From Anaerolineales bacterium (lineage in GTDB: Bacteria; Chloroflexota; Anaerolineae; Anaerolineales; Villigracilaceae): 64,000 bases of DNA. Positions 51,776 through 62,430 of this stretch are shown one piece after another; position 1 is the first letter of the stretch, and every line of letters starts with the position of its first letter. The position numbers were made by a program, and so were the translations under genes. The stretch is taken from contig JABARH010000009.1 in NCBI GenBank assembly GCA_019187665.1, forward strand, positions 62,001 to 126,000. The letters are read 5' to 3'. The notes under the pieces were generated by a model that worked only from the letters and a program-made list of their open reading frames with translations, searched no databases and was not told the origin of the DNA.

Positions 51776-53203
51776 ATGCAAAAAAAAGAACTCATTCTGC
51801 TCGCGCTGGACGAAACCCCCTTCCGCATGTTGGTGCAACGCGCCCTGCGCGCGGCGGGATATGAAACCGCCGAGGCCAGCGACCGCGAGGCGTTACAGCG
51901 CGCCTTGCAGGAATCATCCCCCAGCTTGCTGCTCATCGGCGAATTCCTGCGCGGCGAACCGGGCCTGAAACTGGCATCCGAGCAACTGGGCCGCTTTCCC
52001 ACCCTGCCCATCATTTTGTACGTGGAAAAAGATTCCGGCGAGACCGCCAAACAGGTTCTGACCGCCGGGTTGAGCGCGTACATCTTCCCGCCCCTGCGCA
52101 CCGAGGATATCGTGGATAGCGTGACGCGCAGCCTGGCCCGCGCCCGCCACCTCGGCGACTGGGTGCGCCGCGAAGTGAGGCGCACCACCTCCACCCTGCA
52201 AAAGCAGGTCCACGAACTCGACGCTATTTTCCAGAATCTGGGCGACGGCGTGATCATCCTCAACCAGCGCGGGGGGGTCCTACTGATCAACCGCACCATT
52301 CAAAGAATCTTCGGCGTAAACGAAACCTCCGTTGTGGGCGTTCCCTTCGAAGACGCGTTCTCGCACCCGGACCTGCTGGAAGTGTGGCGTTCAGCCAGTG
52401 TGGGACACCCGGAAATTCACGAGATCAACATGACCGACGGACGCGTGTTCATGGCGCGCCACGCGCCCATCCCTGAGATCGGCTCCGCCATCACCCTGCA
52501 GGATATTTCGCACCTCAAGGAATTGGAGCGCGTCAAGAATGATTTTGTTCACACCGTTTCGCACGATCTGCGCTCGCCCCTGACCTCGGTGCTGGGCTAC
52601 GCCGAACTGGTGGCGCGCACCGGCCCGCTGAACGATCACCAGCGCGAATTTCTCAGCCGCGTGCAGGGCAGCGTGCAACAGATCACCAGCTTGATCAACG
52701 ACCTGCTCGACATCGGCCGTATGGAAGCCGGCTTCGATACCCGCCGCGAGGCCGTCCACCTCGAGACCATCCTGGCCTCCACGCTCGAAGCGCTGAACGG
52801 GCAGATCCGCGCCGCCAATATGCGCGTGGATCTGCAGATCTCTCCGTCCCTGCCGCCGGTGCGCGCCAACCCAATTCGCATCCGCCAGTTGCTGGATAAT
52901 CTGATCAACAACGCCCTTAAATACACCCCGCACAACGGAATTATTCGAATCGAACTTTGCGCGGAGGAGGGACAGGTGATCTTCCAGATCTCCGACAACG
53001 GTCCGGGCATCGCCCCGGCAGATCAGCCGCACATCTTCGATAAATTCTATCGCGGCGCGGATGTGCCAGACGGGGTGGTCGGCACCGGCCTCGGGTTGGC
53101 CATCGTTAAATCCATCGTAGATAGCCATCAAGGGCGTATCTGGGTCGAGTCTGCAATAGGAAAAGGCAGCGCCTTCTATGTAGTGTTGCCGGCAGAAGCC
53201 TGA
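51776..53203 (+). CDS. Histidine kinase with degenerate N-terminal receiver and PAS domain
   Basis: 475 residues. The receiver-like domain (about 1-125) lacks the phosphoacceptor Asp (LLIGEFLRGEPG) and Lys (IFPPLRTE). PAS follows (about 145-245, LGDGVIILNQRGGVLLINRT). HisKA has an intact H-box (TVSHDLRSPLTSVLGYAEL), and HATPase has LLDNLINNALKYT, ISDNGPGIAP and GTGLGLAIVKS. There is no membrane segment, so it is cytoplasmic. The start at 51776 (ATG, 10 bases after the previous stop) is preferred to the TTG at 51770. Signal input is unknown. Confidence 0.85.
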   Translation: MQKKELILLALDETPFRMLVQRALRAAGYETAEASDREALQRALQESSPSLLLIGEFLRGEPGLKLASEQLGRFPTLPIILYVEKDSGETAKQVLTAGLSAYIFPPLRTEDIVDSVTRSLARARHLGDWVRREVRRTTSTLQKQVHELDAIFQNLGDGVIILNQRGGVLLINRTIQRIFGVNETSVVGVPFEDAFSHPDLLEVWRSASVGHPEIHEINMTDGRVFMARHAPIPEIGSAITLQDISHLKELERVKNDFVHTVSHDLRSPLTSVLGYAELVARTGPLNDHQREFLSRVQGSVQQITSLINDLLDIGRMEAGFDTRREAVHLETILASTLEALNGQIRAANMRVDLQISPSLPPVRANPIRIRQLLDNLINNALKYTPHNGIIRIELCAEEGQVIFQISDNGPGIAPADQPHIFDKFYRGADVPDGVVGTGLGLAIVKSIVDSHQGRIWVESAIGKGSAFYVVLPAEA

Positions 53204-53225
53204 ACGATTTCACCGCAACGTGTGG

Positions 53226-53262
53226 AAGGATGCGCAGGAATTCCCTGCGCATCCTTTGTTTT
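53226..53262 (+). terminator. Terminator of the degenerate-receiver signalling operon
   Basis: Perfect 13-base stem AAGGATGCGCAGG / CCTGCGCATCCTT with loop AATTC, followed by TGTTTTG. Confidence 0.88.
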
Positions 53263-53283
53263 GCACATCCTCCCGTTAAAACA

Positions 53284-53312
53284 GCCTCCGCCGGTGAGCA
53301 ACCGGCGGAGGC
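53284..53312. promoter_or_regulatory. Perfect 12-bp hairpin before a possible small ORF
   Basis: GCCTCCGCCGGT / ACCGGCGGAGGC with loop GAGCA. There is no T-run on the plus strand; on the minus strand TGTTTTA follows, so it could be the terminator of the translin operon. Its left arm contains CCTCC, complementary to the Shine-Dalgarno of the small ORF at 53333. Confidence 0.55.
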
Positions 53313-53332
53313 ATTCGCCAAAGGAGGAGACA

Positions 53333-53431
53333 GTGAGGAGCATTGTTGGAGATGCGATGTCCGTCTCCAATGCTGATGATAGTTCAATCTCCGCAAAAGA
53401 TACATGGTCATGTGTCACGTATGTGTTGTGA
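53333..53431 (+). CDS. Possible 32-residue small protein
   Basis: GTG start with a consensus Shine-Dalgarno AAAGGAGG about six bases upstream, then 32 codons to TGA. The peptide is polar and Ser/Asp-rich (ISAKDTWSCVTYVL at the end), with one Cys and no membrane helix. It lies in the gap between convergent genes, so no larger gene competes with it. Function unknown. It may be chance, since only the ribosome site supports it. Confidence 0.3.
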   Translation: MRSIVGDAMSVSNADDSSISAKDTWSCVTYVL

Positions 53432-53486
53432 CATTGCTCACAACTATTCCCCCGCGCAGCGTTGGCGACGCGTCTGGGCCGGCGCT

Positions 53487-54110
53487 TCAATCCTGGCGCG
53501 GCAAACGCGAGAGGATGGAACGATCCTGCGGGCGCGCCGGCCGCTGCGCGCCCCCGCCCGTGCGCATGCTGTCTATCTCCGAACTCAGGCGCATCCAGTC
53601 GTTGACCAGAATGACAAAATGAGGGGTGTTATCACGAAAGAACAGCGGAGACAAAAAGAATTTGATCCAGCGGGGCGACAGCGGCCAGCCCGAAAGTTCA
53701 AACACGAGCGCCGTCTTGCTCGCGAACTTGCCCACCACCTCGCGCTTCCAGCCGCGCATTTTTTTCGAAGGCGGAAAAACGCCGCGCATCTCCGACGTGG
53801 TGTATTTTCGCAAACGCTTGTATGAAATGTTGAAGCGCAAGATCGGCGTGACGAAGCGGATATGCGTGGACTGCGGCTGGATGTACGCGACGCCGCGTAT
53901 CACGAACAGGAAGAGCGCAACCAGAAACGGCGCCACGCTCAACCCCATCAGCCATTCCCAGCGCCACGCTTCGCTCCTCGCCGGAAAGACAAACCGCCCC
54001 AAAAAGGAAAGCCCAAGCAACCCGGCGCCCATCCAGAATATCTCCGGCCACAAACGGTCGAGCATCTCGCGATAGATGAGCAGTGGATAGCGCCGCCCGC
54101 CTTTTGCCAT
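53487..54110 (-). CDS. Membrane protein with PH-like C-terminal domain
   Basis: 207 residues. Two hydrophobic segments (about 24-42 and 52-74) lead into a soluble domain containing YIQPQSTHIRFVTPILRFNI and TALVFELSGWPLSPRWIKFF, plus a Pro/Arg-rich tail. The pattern of two helices followed by beta-rich sequence resembles bacterial PH-domain membrane proteins, but the match is by eye. It is the last gene of the ssb-DUF3467-translin unit, two bases after the translin stop. Confidence 0.55.
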   Translation of the reverse strand: MAKGGRRYPLLIYREMLDRLWPEIFWMGAGLLGLSFLGRFVFPARSEAWRWEWLMGLSVAPFLVALFLFVIRGVAYIQPQSTHIRFVTPILRFNISYKRLRKYTTSEMRGVFPPSKKMRGWKREVVGKFASKTALVFELSGWPLSPRWIKFFLSPLFFRDNTPHFVILVNDWMRLSSEIDSMRTGGGAQRPARPQDRSILSRLPRQD

Positions 54111-54112
54111 GA

Positions 54113-54805
54113 CTATTCCTCCGCGCCGGACTCGAACGACAGCGGCGCCTCATCCCGACCCTCAAGCGGATCGCCGGTTAACTGGCCGCTCAGCCTGCGC
54201 ATGGATTGTTCGAGCTGTCCCCCGCGCAGACTGAAAGTGATGTCTCCGCGCGTCTTTTCGATGATACTGCGCGCAATATCGGTCTGGCGGCGCAAGCCGT
54301 TTGTGATCGCGTCGGGATAATCCATCGTCACCAGCACATCATAGATGTCGTCCATCTGTGTGAGCAGGCGTTCCGCCTCTTCGGAATATCCGTGACGCAG
54401 AATGTCCAGCGCGCGGCGGCGCAATTCGCCGACCACTTCGGCGAGACCGTTGAGGTAGGTCGCGCCGCTCACGCCGAGATCTTGCGGCGCGGCCAGAGGC
54501 TGTCCTTGAATGAGCGCGCAGGTCACGTTGGCTTCCACAAATTCTTTGAGCGCGTCCTGGGTGTAGCCGCTGAAATACAGATCGGGGTGAGCGGCGAGCG
54601 AGTCGCGCAAGGCGTCCGCGAGGGAATGCGCCTCTTTCAGCTGACCCGCCATCCCGTCGGGTTCGAGGCGGTGCGCGGCGCGGATGGCGAGCGAGCAGGC
54701 GCGAGTCAACTGCCGCGCGGTGGCAAGAGCCTGGTCACGCGCGGCGGTGCGAGTGTCGAATTCCCGCCGAATTTCGTCGGCGATCGTTTCGAGTTTTTGC
54801 ATCAT
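54113..54805 (-). CDS. Translin-family protein
   Basis: 230 residues, all-helical. The segment GATYLNGLAEVVGELRRRAL, then the ILRHGYSEEAERLLTQMDD block and SIIEKTRGDITFSLRGGQLE, matches the core of translin/TRAX. In that family the helices form an octameric, basic RNA/DNA-binding barrel. Candidate acidic residues for TRAX-like nuclease activity are present (FVEANV, VVGELRR, QMDDIYD) but cannot be confirmed. Eukaryotic translin binds single-stranded nucleic acid; here it follows ssb and DUF3467. The start codon overlaps the DUF3467 stop (ATGA). Confidence 0.8.
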   Translation of the reverse strand: MMQKLETIADEIRREFDTRTAARDQALATARQLTRACSLAIRAAHRLEPDGMAGQLKEAHSLADALRDSLAAHPDLYFSGYTQDALKEFVEANVTCALIQGQPLAAPQDLGVSGATYLNGLAEVVGELRRRALDILRHGYSEEAERLLTQMDDIYDVLVTMDYPDAITNGLRRQTDIARSIIEKTRGDITFSLRGGQLEQSMRRLSGQLTGDPLEGRDEAPLSFESGAEE

Positions 54806-55122
54806 TCCTTTTTGGGCGCTTCGGGCGGTTTTTGCGGACGGAAGAGATGCTCCGCCAGCGAACTGTTGCCGGGCAGGGTGATCTCGCCGAAGGCGCTTTC
54901 GTAGCGCGAGATGTTTTCCGCCAGCGCGTTGACAAATAATTTGGCGCTGATCGGCGACATGACCACGCGCGTCTGCACCATGGCTTTGGGTTCGCCGGGC
55001 AGAGCCAGGGCAAAGTCAATCACGATGTCGGCGGGCGAATGCGAGATGCGCGCGAGGTTGCCGTAGAATGTTTTGATGTCGGTCGGGACTTCAAAGGTGA
55101 GGGAGATGCGGGAAGGAGGCAT
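54802..55122 (-). CDS. DUF3467-family protein
   Basis: 106 residues. The core ARISHSPADIVIDFALALPG with the following VQTRVVMSPISAKLFVNALA and ENISRYESAFGEI matches DUF3467, a short beta-rich family of unknown function found in bacteria and archaea. It is located nine bases after ssb and overlaps the translin gene, so it is translated as part of that unit. Confidence 0.8.
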   Translation of the reverse strand: MPPSRISLTFEVPTDIKTFYGNLARISHSPADIVIDFALALPGEPKAMVQTRVVMSPISAKLFVNALAENISRYESAFGEITLPGNSSLAEHLFRPQKPPEAPKKE

Positions 55123-55131
55123 GACACTCTC

Positions 55132-55554
55132 CTAGAACGGGATGTCTTCCGCGGGGACAGACAGATCTCCGGCATCCACGTGGGCGCCGCCCTCGCCGCC
55201 GCCTTCCTGGCGGGAGGAGAGGAAGCGCACGGTGTTGGCAGTCACTTCAAACGAGGCGCCCGCCGATCCGTCTTGTTTGGTCCAGATGCGCGGACCGCCG
55301 GTGGCTTTGTCGGCGGTCAGGCGTCCTTCGACTAAAACCTTGGAGCCTTTCTTGACATACAGGTTGCACGTTTCCGCCAGCTTGCCCCAGGTGGAGACGC
55401 GGAACCAGATCGTTTCCTTGACCTGCTCGCCGTTCGAGCCGGTATATTGCCGGTTGGTGGCGAGGGAAAACGAAGTGACCGCCTGACCCGTGGGGGTGTA
55501 GCGCATTTCGGGATCTTTGCCGACGTTGCCAACGATGGTGAGACTTTGATACAT
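55132..55554 (-). CDS. ssb: Single-stranded DNA-binding protein
   Basis: 140 residues. OB-fold SSB: MYQSLTIVGNVGKDPEMRYT, VTSFSLATNRQ, VKETIWFRVSTWGKLAE and VLVEGRL. The acidic C-terminal tip ends DLSVPAEDIPF, the conserved protein-interaction tail. It binds ssDNA in replication and repair. AAGGAGAAACCCCC precedes the ATG at 55554, which replaces an upstream extension that has no SSB similarity. It is the head of a four-gene minus-strand operon with DUF3467, translin and a membrane protein. Confidence 0.95.
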   Translation of the reverse strand: MYQSLTIVGNVGKDPEMRYTPTGQAVTSFSLATNRQYTGSNGEQVKETIWFRVSTWGKLAETCNLYVKKGSKVLVEGRLTADKATGGPRIWTKQDGSAGASFEVTANTVRFLSSRQEGGGEGGAHVDAGDLSVPAEDIPF

Positions 55555-55665
55555 GGGGGTTTCTCCTTGTGTGTGAATTACCCGCCGCGCGACGACGGGG
55601 ACGATGAGACAAACGCATTTTACCCGATAACATTCCAAAGAGCGTCAAACTGAAAGGCACAGTGG

Positions 55666-55671
55666 TAAACT
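55666..55671 (+). promoter_or_regulatory. -10 box of the AlkZ-like gene, leaderless layout
   Basis: TAAACT followed by six bases (CACGGC) and the ATG at 55678. Confidence 0.42.
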
Positions 55672-55677
55672 CACGGC

Positions 55678-56865
55678 ATGTCTTCCCACCTGCAAACACA
55701 ACCTGCCGTCTCATGGGATCAAGTCGCCGCCTTTCGACTCGCGCGGCATCATTTATTGGAACGCGCGCCGTTGAAGAATTTTTTATCTGTTGCAAGTGAC
55801 ATGGGCGGAGCGCAGGCGCAACTCGTTTCGGCGGCGCAAATTTCTCTGTGGGCGAGAGTTCAAAACCTGCAAATCGCGTACATCGAAAAGGCAATGGCGG
55901 AACGGAAACTGGTCAAAGCTTCGTGCATGAGATGCACGTTATTCCTCGTGCCGTCGAACGAACTGGCGGTCTTTTCTGTGGGCGCGGCAAGCCGGGCGCG
56001 GCGCGAAGTGGCATGGACTCTCCGTCAGGGCGTGCCTGAAAAGACGATCCGTGCGGCGCTGGACGCGACACTGTCCGTGCTGGATCAACCCCTCACGAGA
56101 AAAGAGATCGCAGAGCAGGTCAGCCAAAAACTGAGAATAAAAAAGCGCGCCGTGCGCGGTGGAGGCTGGGGCAGGAAAAGTGAGGTTGTCGCCGTTCCGG
56201 TCGGCAAATTGACTTTCCCGGTTGTGGACTTGATTCATCTTGTCACCGATAAAGGAATCGTCTGCTACGGTCCGCCGCGCGGCAACGAACCGAACTTCGT
56301 CCGCGCGGATGCGTGGATTCCAAAATGGAAAAATATTGAAAAAGAAGAAGCCGAAGATGCGCTCCTGCGCCGCTACTTAAAATCCTTTGGTCCAGCAACA
56401 ATACATGACTTTGCAATGTGGACGGGAATGACTCTCACCGAAGCGCGCGCGATCTGGACTCGCCAGCAAAGCAAACTTGTGTCCGTGGAGATTGAGGGCA
56501 AAAAAGTATTCCTCCTTCAAGAAGACCTTGACGAACTAACGCGCGCCAGACTCGAATCTCCGCGCGCGCGTTTACTGCCCTATTTTGATTCGTTCATCCT
56601 CGGTCACAAGGAACGAGAGCATCTGTTGAGCAAACAACATCACACGAAGGTCTATCGTCCGCAGGGATGGGTCGCGCCGGTCGTATTGGTCAACGGGCGC
56701 ATCGCCGGAGTCTGGGAACACGAGCAAAAAAAGAATCAACTGCGTGTGCGCGTCACAAAATTTCAGCCGTTTGCGCGCAATATTCAAAATGACATTCACG
56801 AGGAGACGCGCGACCTTGCCCGTTTCCTCGAATGCGCAAACGTAAATGTTGAGTTTAACCAATGA
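55678..56865 (+). CDS. Winged-helix (HTH_42) DNA glycosylase-like protein, AlkZ type
   Basis: 395 residues. HTH_42/DUF1006 family. The segment DMGGAQAQLVSAAQISLWAR contains a Q-x-Q motif. In the AlkZ branch of this family Q-x-Q is the catalytic motif; the YcaQ/AlkX branch has Q-x-D. Later motifs include DLIHLVTDKGIVCYGPPRG, SFGPATIHDFAMWTGMTLTE and LLPYFDSFILGHKER. These glycosylases unhook interstrand crosslinks or bulky alkyl adducts. It overlaps the next gene (ATGA) and shares no obvious pathway with it. Confidence 0.78.
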   Translation: MSSHLQTQPAVSWDQVAAFRLARHHLLERAPLKNFLSVASDMGGAQAQLVSAAQISLWARVQNLQIAYIEKAMAERKLVKASCMRCTLFLVPSNELAVFSVGAASRARREVAWTLRQGVPEKTIRAALDATLSVLDQPLTRKEIAEQVSQKLRIKKRAVRGGGWGRKSEVVAVPVGKLTFPVVDLIHLVTDKGIVCYGPPRGNEPNFVRADAWIPKWKNIEKEEAEDALLRRYLKSFGPATIHDFAMWTGMTLTEARAIWTRQQSKLVSVEIEGKKVFLLQEDLDELTRARLESPRARLLPYFDSFILGHKEREHLLSKQHHTKVYRPQGWVAPVVLVNGRIAGVWEHEQKKNQLRVRVTKFQPFARNIQNDIHEETRDLARFLECANVNVEFNQ

Positions 56866-57839
56866 GCGTCGCCCTCGCCCATCCAAACATCGCCCTGATC
56901 AAATATTGGGGCAACCGCGACAACGATTTGCGCCTGCCGGTCAACGGCTCGATCTCGATCAACCTCGACGGGTTGTTCACGCGCACATCGGTTTCGTTCG
57001 GCAACGCAAAATCCGATTCGCTGACCATTAACGGAAGTGAAGTCGGCGGCAAGGGACTCGCGCGCGTCTCCCACATCTTAAATCTCGTGCGCGAGATGGC
57101 GCAGATGAACGAACATGCGATCGTGACCAGCGAAAACAATTTTCCTTCCGGCGCGGGCATCGCCTCCTCCGCCTCCGCATTTGCCGCGCTGGCTCTGGCC
57201 GCCTCCAACGCCGCCGGGTTGTCTCTGACTCAGCCTGAACTTTCGCGGCTGGCGCGCAGAGGTTCCGGTTCCGCCTCGCGCTCCATCCCCGGCGGATTCG
57301 TGGAATGGCAGATGGGCAAAGATGAGACAGACTCGTTCGCATTTTCCATCGCCGATGCGACTCACTGGGATCTGCGCGATTGCATCGCCATTGTCAGCGC
57401 CTCGCACAAAAAGACCGGCTCTACGGAAGGTCACGCCATTGCGGGGACGAGTCCGCTGCAACTAGCGCGCGTCGCGGATGCGCCTCGTCGACTCACCCTG
57501 TGCCGCCGCGCCGTGCTGGAAAAAGATTTCAATGCGTTAGCCAATATAATGGAACACGACTCAGACACGATGCACGCGGTGATGATGACATCCTCGCCCG
57601 CATTGCACTACTGGCAAGCCGCGAGCGTGACCGTGATGGAGTCTGTCCGCGCGTGGCGGGCGCAGGGAATGCCGGTCGCGTATACTGTGGACGCCGGACC
57701 CAACGTCCACGTGTTGTGCCCGTTTGCGGTCCAGAAAGAGGCGCAGGCGCGGTTGCAGAATCTGCCCGGCGTGGAAAATGTGCTCGTGGCCGGGGTCGGC
57801 GGTCCGGCGCGGCTGGTCGAATCAATTTCTTCGAGGTGA
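56862..57839 (+). CDS. mvaD: Diphosphomevalonate or phosphomevalonate decarboxylase
   Basis: 325 residues. GHMP-fold decarboxylase: NIALIKYWGNRD, SINLDGLFTRTSVSF, ENNFPSGAGIASSASAFAAL (ATP-binding loop), LARRGSGSASRSIPGGFVEW and YTVDAGPNVHVL. The classical enzyme converts mevalonate 5-diphosphate to IPP. In some Chloroflexota, such as Roseiflexus, the close relative acts on phosphomevalonate and is followed by isopentenyl phosphate kinase. The two cannot be separated by eye. No other isoprenoid gene lies in the window. Confidence 0.88.
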   Translation: MSVALAHPNIALIKYWGNRDNDLRLPVNGSISINLDGLFTRTSVSFGNAKSDSLTINGSEVGGKGLARVSHILNLVREMAQMNEHAIVTSENNFPSGAGIASSASAFAALALAASNAAGLSLTQPELSRLARRGSGSASRSIPGGFVEWQMGKDETDSFAFSIADATHWDLRDCIAIVSASHKKTGSTEGHAIAGTSPLQLARVADAPRRLTLCRRAVLEKDFNALANIMEHDSDTMHAVMMTSSPALHYWQAASVTVMESVRAWRAQGMPVAYTVDAGPNVHVLCPFAVQKEAQARLQNLPGVENVLVAGVGGPARLVESISSR

Positions 57840-57844
57840 ATTGC

Positions 57845-58174
57845 ATGGAATTTTCCGAGTACCAAACCAAATCACTCGCCACCGCTCAATATCCGGTCAT
57901 CGGGCATGCGGTGATCTATCCCACGCTGGGACTCGCAAATGAGGCGGGCGAAGTGGCGGGTAAACTCAAAAAAGTGTTCCGTGACAAGGGCGGCCAGATC
58001 AGCGACGAAACCCGCGCCGCGCTGGCGGCTGAACTCGGCGACGTGCTGTGGTATCTGGCGCAGGTTTGCACGGAATTGGGCGTCTCGCTCGACGATGTGG
58101 CGGAAGCCAACCTCGCCAAACTGCTCGATCGCCAGCAACGCGGCAAGATTCAAGGCGATGGCGATACGCGCTAG
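57845..58174 (+). CDS. MazG-type nucleotide pyrophosphohydrolase
   Basis: 109 residues. Alpha-helical MazG/all-alpha NTP-PPase fold. The metal-binding EXXE pair is in LGLANEAGEVAGKLKKVF, and the second half EXXD is in LAAELGDVLWYLAQVCTELG. It removes pyrophosphate from non-canonical or surplus NTPs. It is third in the operon with the AlkZ-like and mevalonate-type decarboxylase genes, five bases after the latter. A heptamer tract begins nine bases after its stop. Confidence 0.85.
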   Translation: MEFSEYQTKSLATAQYPVIGHAVIYPTLGLANEAGEVAGKLKKVFRDKGGQISDETRAALAAELGDVLWYLAQVCTELGVSLDDVAEANLAKLLDRQQRGKIQGDGDTR

Positions 58175-58182
58175 GCGGGAGG

Positions 58183-58346
58183 CGATATTCGATACTGGAT
58201 ACTAGATATTCGATACTGGATATTCGATACTGGATACTCGATACTGGATTGATAGCCCGAACCCCGAATATCGAATATCGAATATCGAATATCGAATATC
58301 GAATATCGAATATCGAATATCGAATATCGAATATCGAATATCGAAT
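58183..58346. repeat. GATATTC/TCGAATA heptamer tract forming a long inverted repeat
   Basis: The left half consists of GATATTC/GATACTG/GATACTA/GATACTC heptamers (58183-58252). The right half has about 12 TCGAATA heptamers (58265-58346), which are the inverse of GATATTC. The two halves can fold into one long hairpin. The tract fills most of the gap between MazG and clpC. Confidence 0.9.
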
Positions 58347-58400
58347 TATCGGACCCCCCAAACTCTAATCTAACTCCAACACAGATTCCTCTGCGATGTT

Positions 58401-58409
58401 TGGTAGAAT
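58401..58409 (+). promoter_or_regulatory. Extended -10 promoter of clpC
   Basis: TGG-TAGAAT with a leader of about 32 bases, then GGAGA as Shine-Dalgarno and the ATG at 58448. No CtsR-like direct repeat was recognised. Confidence 0.5.
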
Positions 58410-58447
58410 CTTTTCAGAAAGTCGCCGTTTTTTGATTGGAGAACATC

Positions 58448-60925
<2,478 letters not shown>

Positions 60926-60930
60926 ATGAA

Positions 60931-60971
60931 GTTGTCCCGCAGTTCAACTGCGGGACAACTTTTTCTTTTTC
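60931..60971 (+). terminator. clpC terminator
   Basis: Perfect 13-base stem AGTTGTCCCGCAG / CTGCGGGACAACT, loop TTCAA, followed by TTTTCTTTTT. Confidence 0.92.
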
Positions 60972-60994
60972 GGATTTTTGATCTTGAAAACAAC

Positions 60995-61020
60995 AGGGAC
61001 AATCATCGCGTTGTCCCTGT
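60995..61020 (-). terminator. Terminator of the sialidase-like gene
   Basis: Stem CAGGGACAA / TTGTCCCTG with AAAAC / GTTTT flanks. On the minus strand it lies 28 bases after the stop codon of the sialidase-like gene and is followed by TGTTTTC. Confidence 0.65.
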
Positions 61021-61047
61021 TTTGATTCTGAGAACATGGACTTTGCG

Positions 61048-62307
61048 TCAGGGCTTCAAGCCTGTGGTAAAGATGCCCGCCACCATATATCCTTCCACTT
61101 TCTCGCGGCGGACGATGAGCACACCGGTTGCGGAGGCGGGATCATAAGAGCAGGCGCCCGGCCCCAGCGGCAATTGGTCGGAGGCAGTGGCGACCGCGCG
61201 CACGATCAGGTTGCCGTTTCCATCGCGTTTGAGCGCGGGCGGGTCCAGCGATTCCACTTCCACAACAAGACAACCGTAATGAATAAAGTCGCGTTCGGCG
61301 TTGCTCCATGCGTCTGTGGTGATCACAGCCAGCAATGCGCCGTCGGTTCCTTTCGCAAGGTCCACTTGAGTCAAGCCGTCGCCGCCCAATTCACGCGCCT
61401 CGTTCGATCCAGCCAATACGCCGAGGTAACTCCACTGCCAGGATTTCACGTCGCCAACCGGCCGGGCGGAGAAGACCACCAGGTCGCTTTGATCCATCAA
61501 AGGCAGGCTGGTCGTTCGACTGTATGCCAGACAGCGCACCACTAGATAGAGCGTCTCATTTTCATAAAATAAAGCGGGTTCATTCCATAGCGAGCATCGA
61601 TTCAGGCTGGCATCCAGGCTGGAGAGATAAAAGTCCACGCCCCAGCCGGGCGAGGTCAGGGATGAGCCGAGGGTGACGGAGGGGGCGTCGCGCAGTTGCT
61701 GGGGTGTATCGGCTTGCGTCAAGACCAGGCGGAAACTTCCAATGGGGCGTTCTTTGAATCCGCCGGAGGTGGGAAGAAAGTAATCGAGGCGCGCTCCGAT
61801 CCAGGTCAAGCCTGATGCGTTTTGAATCGGGAGTAGGTTTGCCACTTCGTGGTCGGTGAAGCCGGGCGCGCCGTCTCCGCCCCGGTCGGTATCAGCATAG
61901 GATGACCAAAGGTCGCCGTCGTATGTCCAGGTGGCGCCGCCATCGTCGCTGTGCGCAAGGTGAATATCCACCCCGGGGACAACTTCCAACGGACCCAGCA
62001 CATGCACATTGGGCCAGGAATACGCCATCCATATGCGGCCGCTTTGCGGATCTTGCCGGATGGTCGGGTCGGCGAAACCGCGAAACGGGGACAGCTCGCC
62101 ATTCGGGAGCCGGGAGTCGCTGTCGCCCGCGATGATGATTTGCGGGCAGATGGGATTGCCCTCAAAACAGTCCAGGGTGGGCGCATTAGCGGAGGCAGGC
62201 TGGGTTTCGCTTTGGGGCGGCGGTGCGGTTGTCTCTTCTTTTTTACACGCGCTGAGGGAGAACGCAAGGCAGGCAATGGCAAGGGTGTTGAAAAAAAACG
62301 TACGCAT
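61048..62307 (-). CDS. Sialidase-like propeller lipoprotein
   Basis: 419 residues. Lipoprotein signal with lipobox LSAC (Cys21), then a Pro/Ser/Ala linker. The domain shows an Asp-box (SDDGGATWTYDG) and six-bladed-propeller-like repeats. WIGARLDYFLPTSGG and VVFSARPVGDVKSW are also present, but no complete sialidase catalytic triad was identified. It is probably a cell-surface glycan-binding or degrading protein. The ATG at 62307 has AAAGGAG upstream; the longer frame is not family-like. Confidence 0.75.
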   Translation of the reverse strand: MRTFFFNTLAIACLAFSLSACKKEETTAPPPQSETQPASANAPTLDCFEGNPICPQIIIAGDSDSRLPNGELSPFRGFADPTIRQDPQSGRIWMAYSWPNVHVLGPLEVVPGVDIHLAHSDDGGATWTYDGDLWSSYADTDRGGDGAPGFTDHEVANLLPIQNASGLTWIGARLDYFLPTSGGFKERPIGSFRLVLTQADTPQQLRDAPSVTLGSSLTSPGWGVDFYLSSLDASLNRCSLWNEPALFYENETLYLVVRCLAYSRTTSLPLMDQSDLVVFSARPVGDVKSWQWSYLGVLAGSNEARELGGDGLTQVDLAKGTDGALLAVITTDAWSNAERDFIHYGCLVVEVESLDPPALKRDGNGNLIVRAVATASDQLPLGPGACSYDPASATGVLIVRREKVEGYMVAGIFTTGLKP

Positions 62308-62430
62308 GAGATCTCCTTTGGGAGGCATCGCGCAAGGTTTAAATTCTTTCGCACGCAAGCCGGCTGATGCAAGCGCTTTCTTTCTTAACCATATATCTTT
62401 CAGGAAAGAAAAGTTGCAAGCGCGCTTCTG

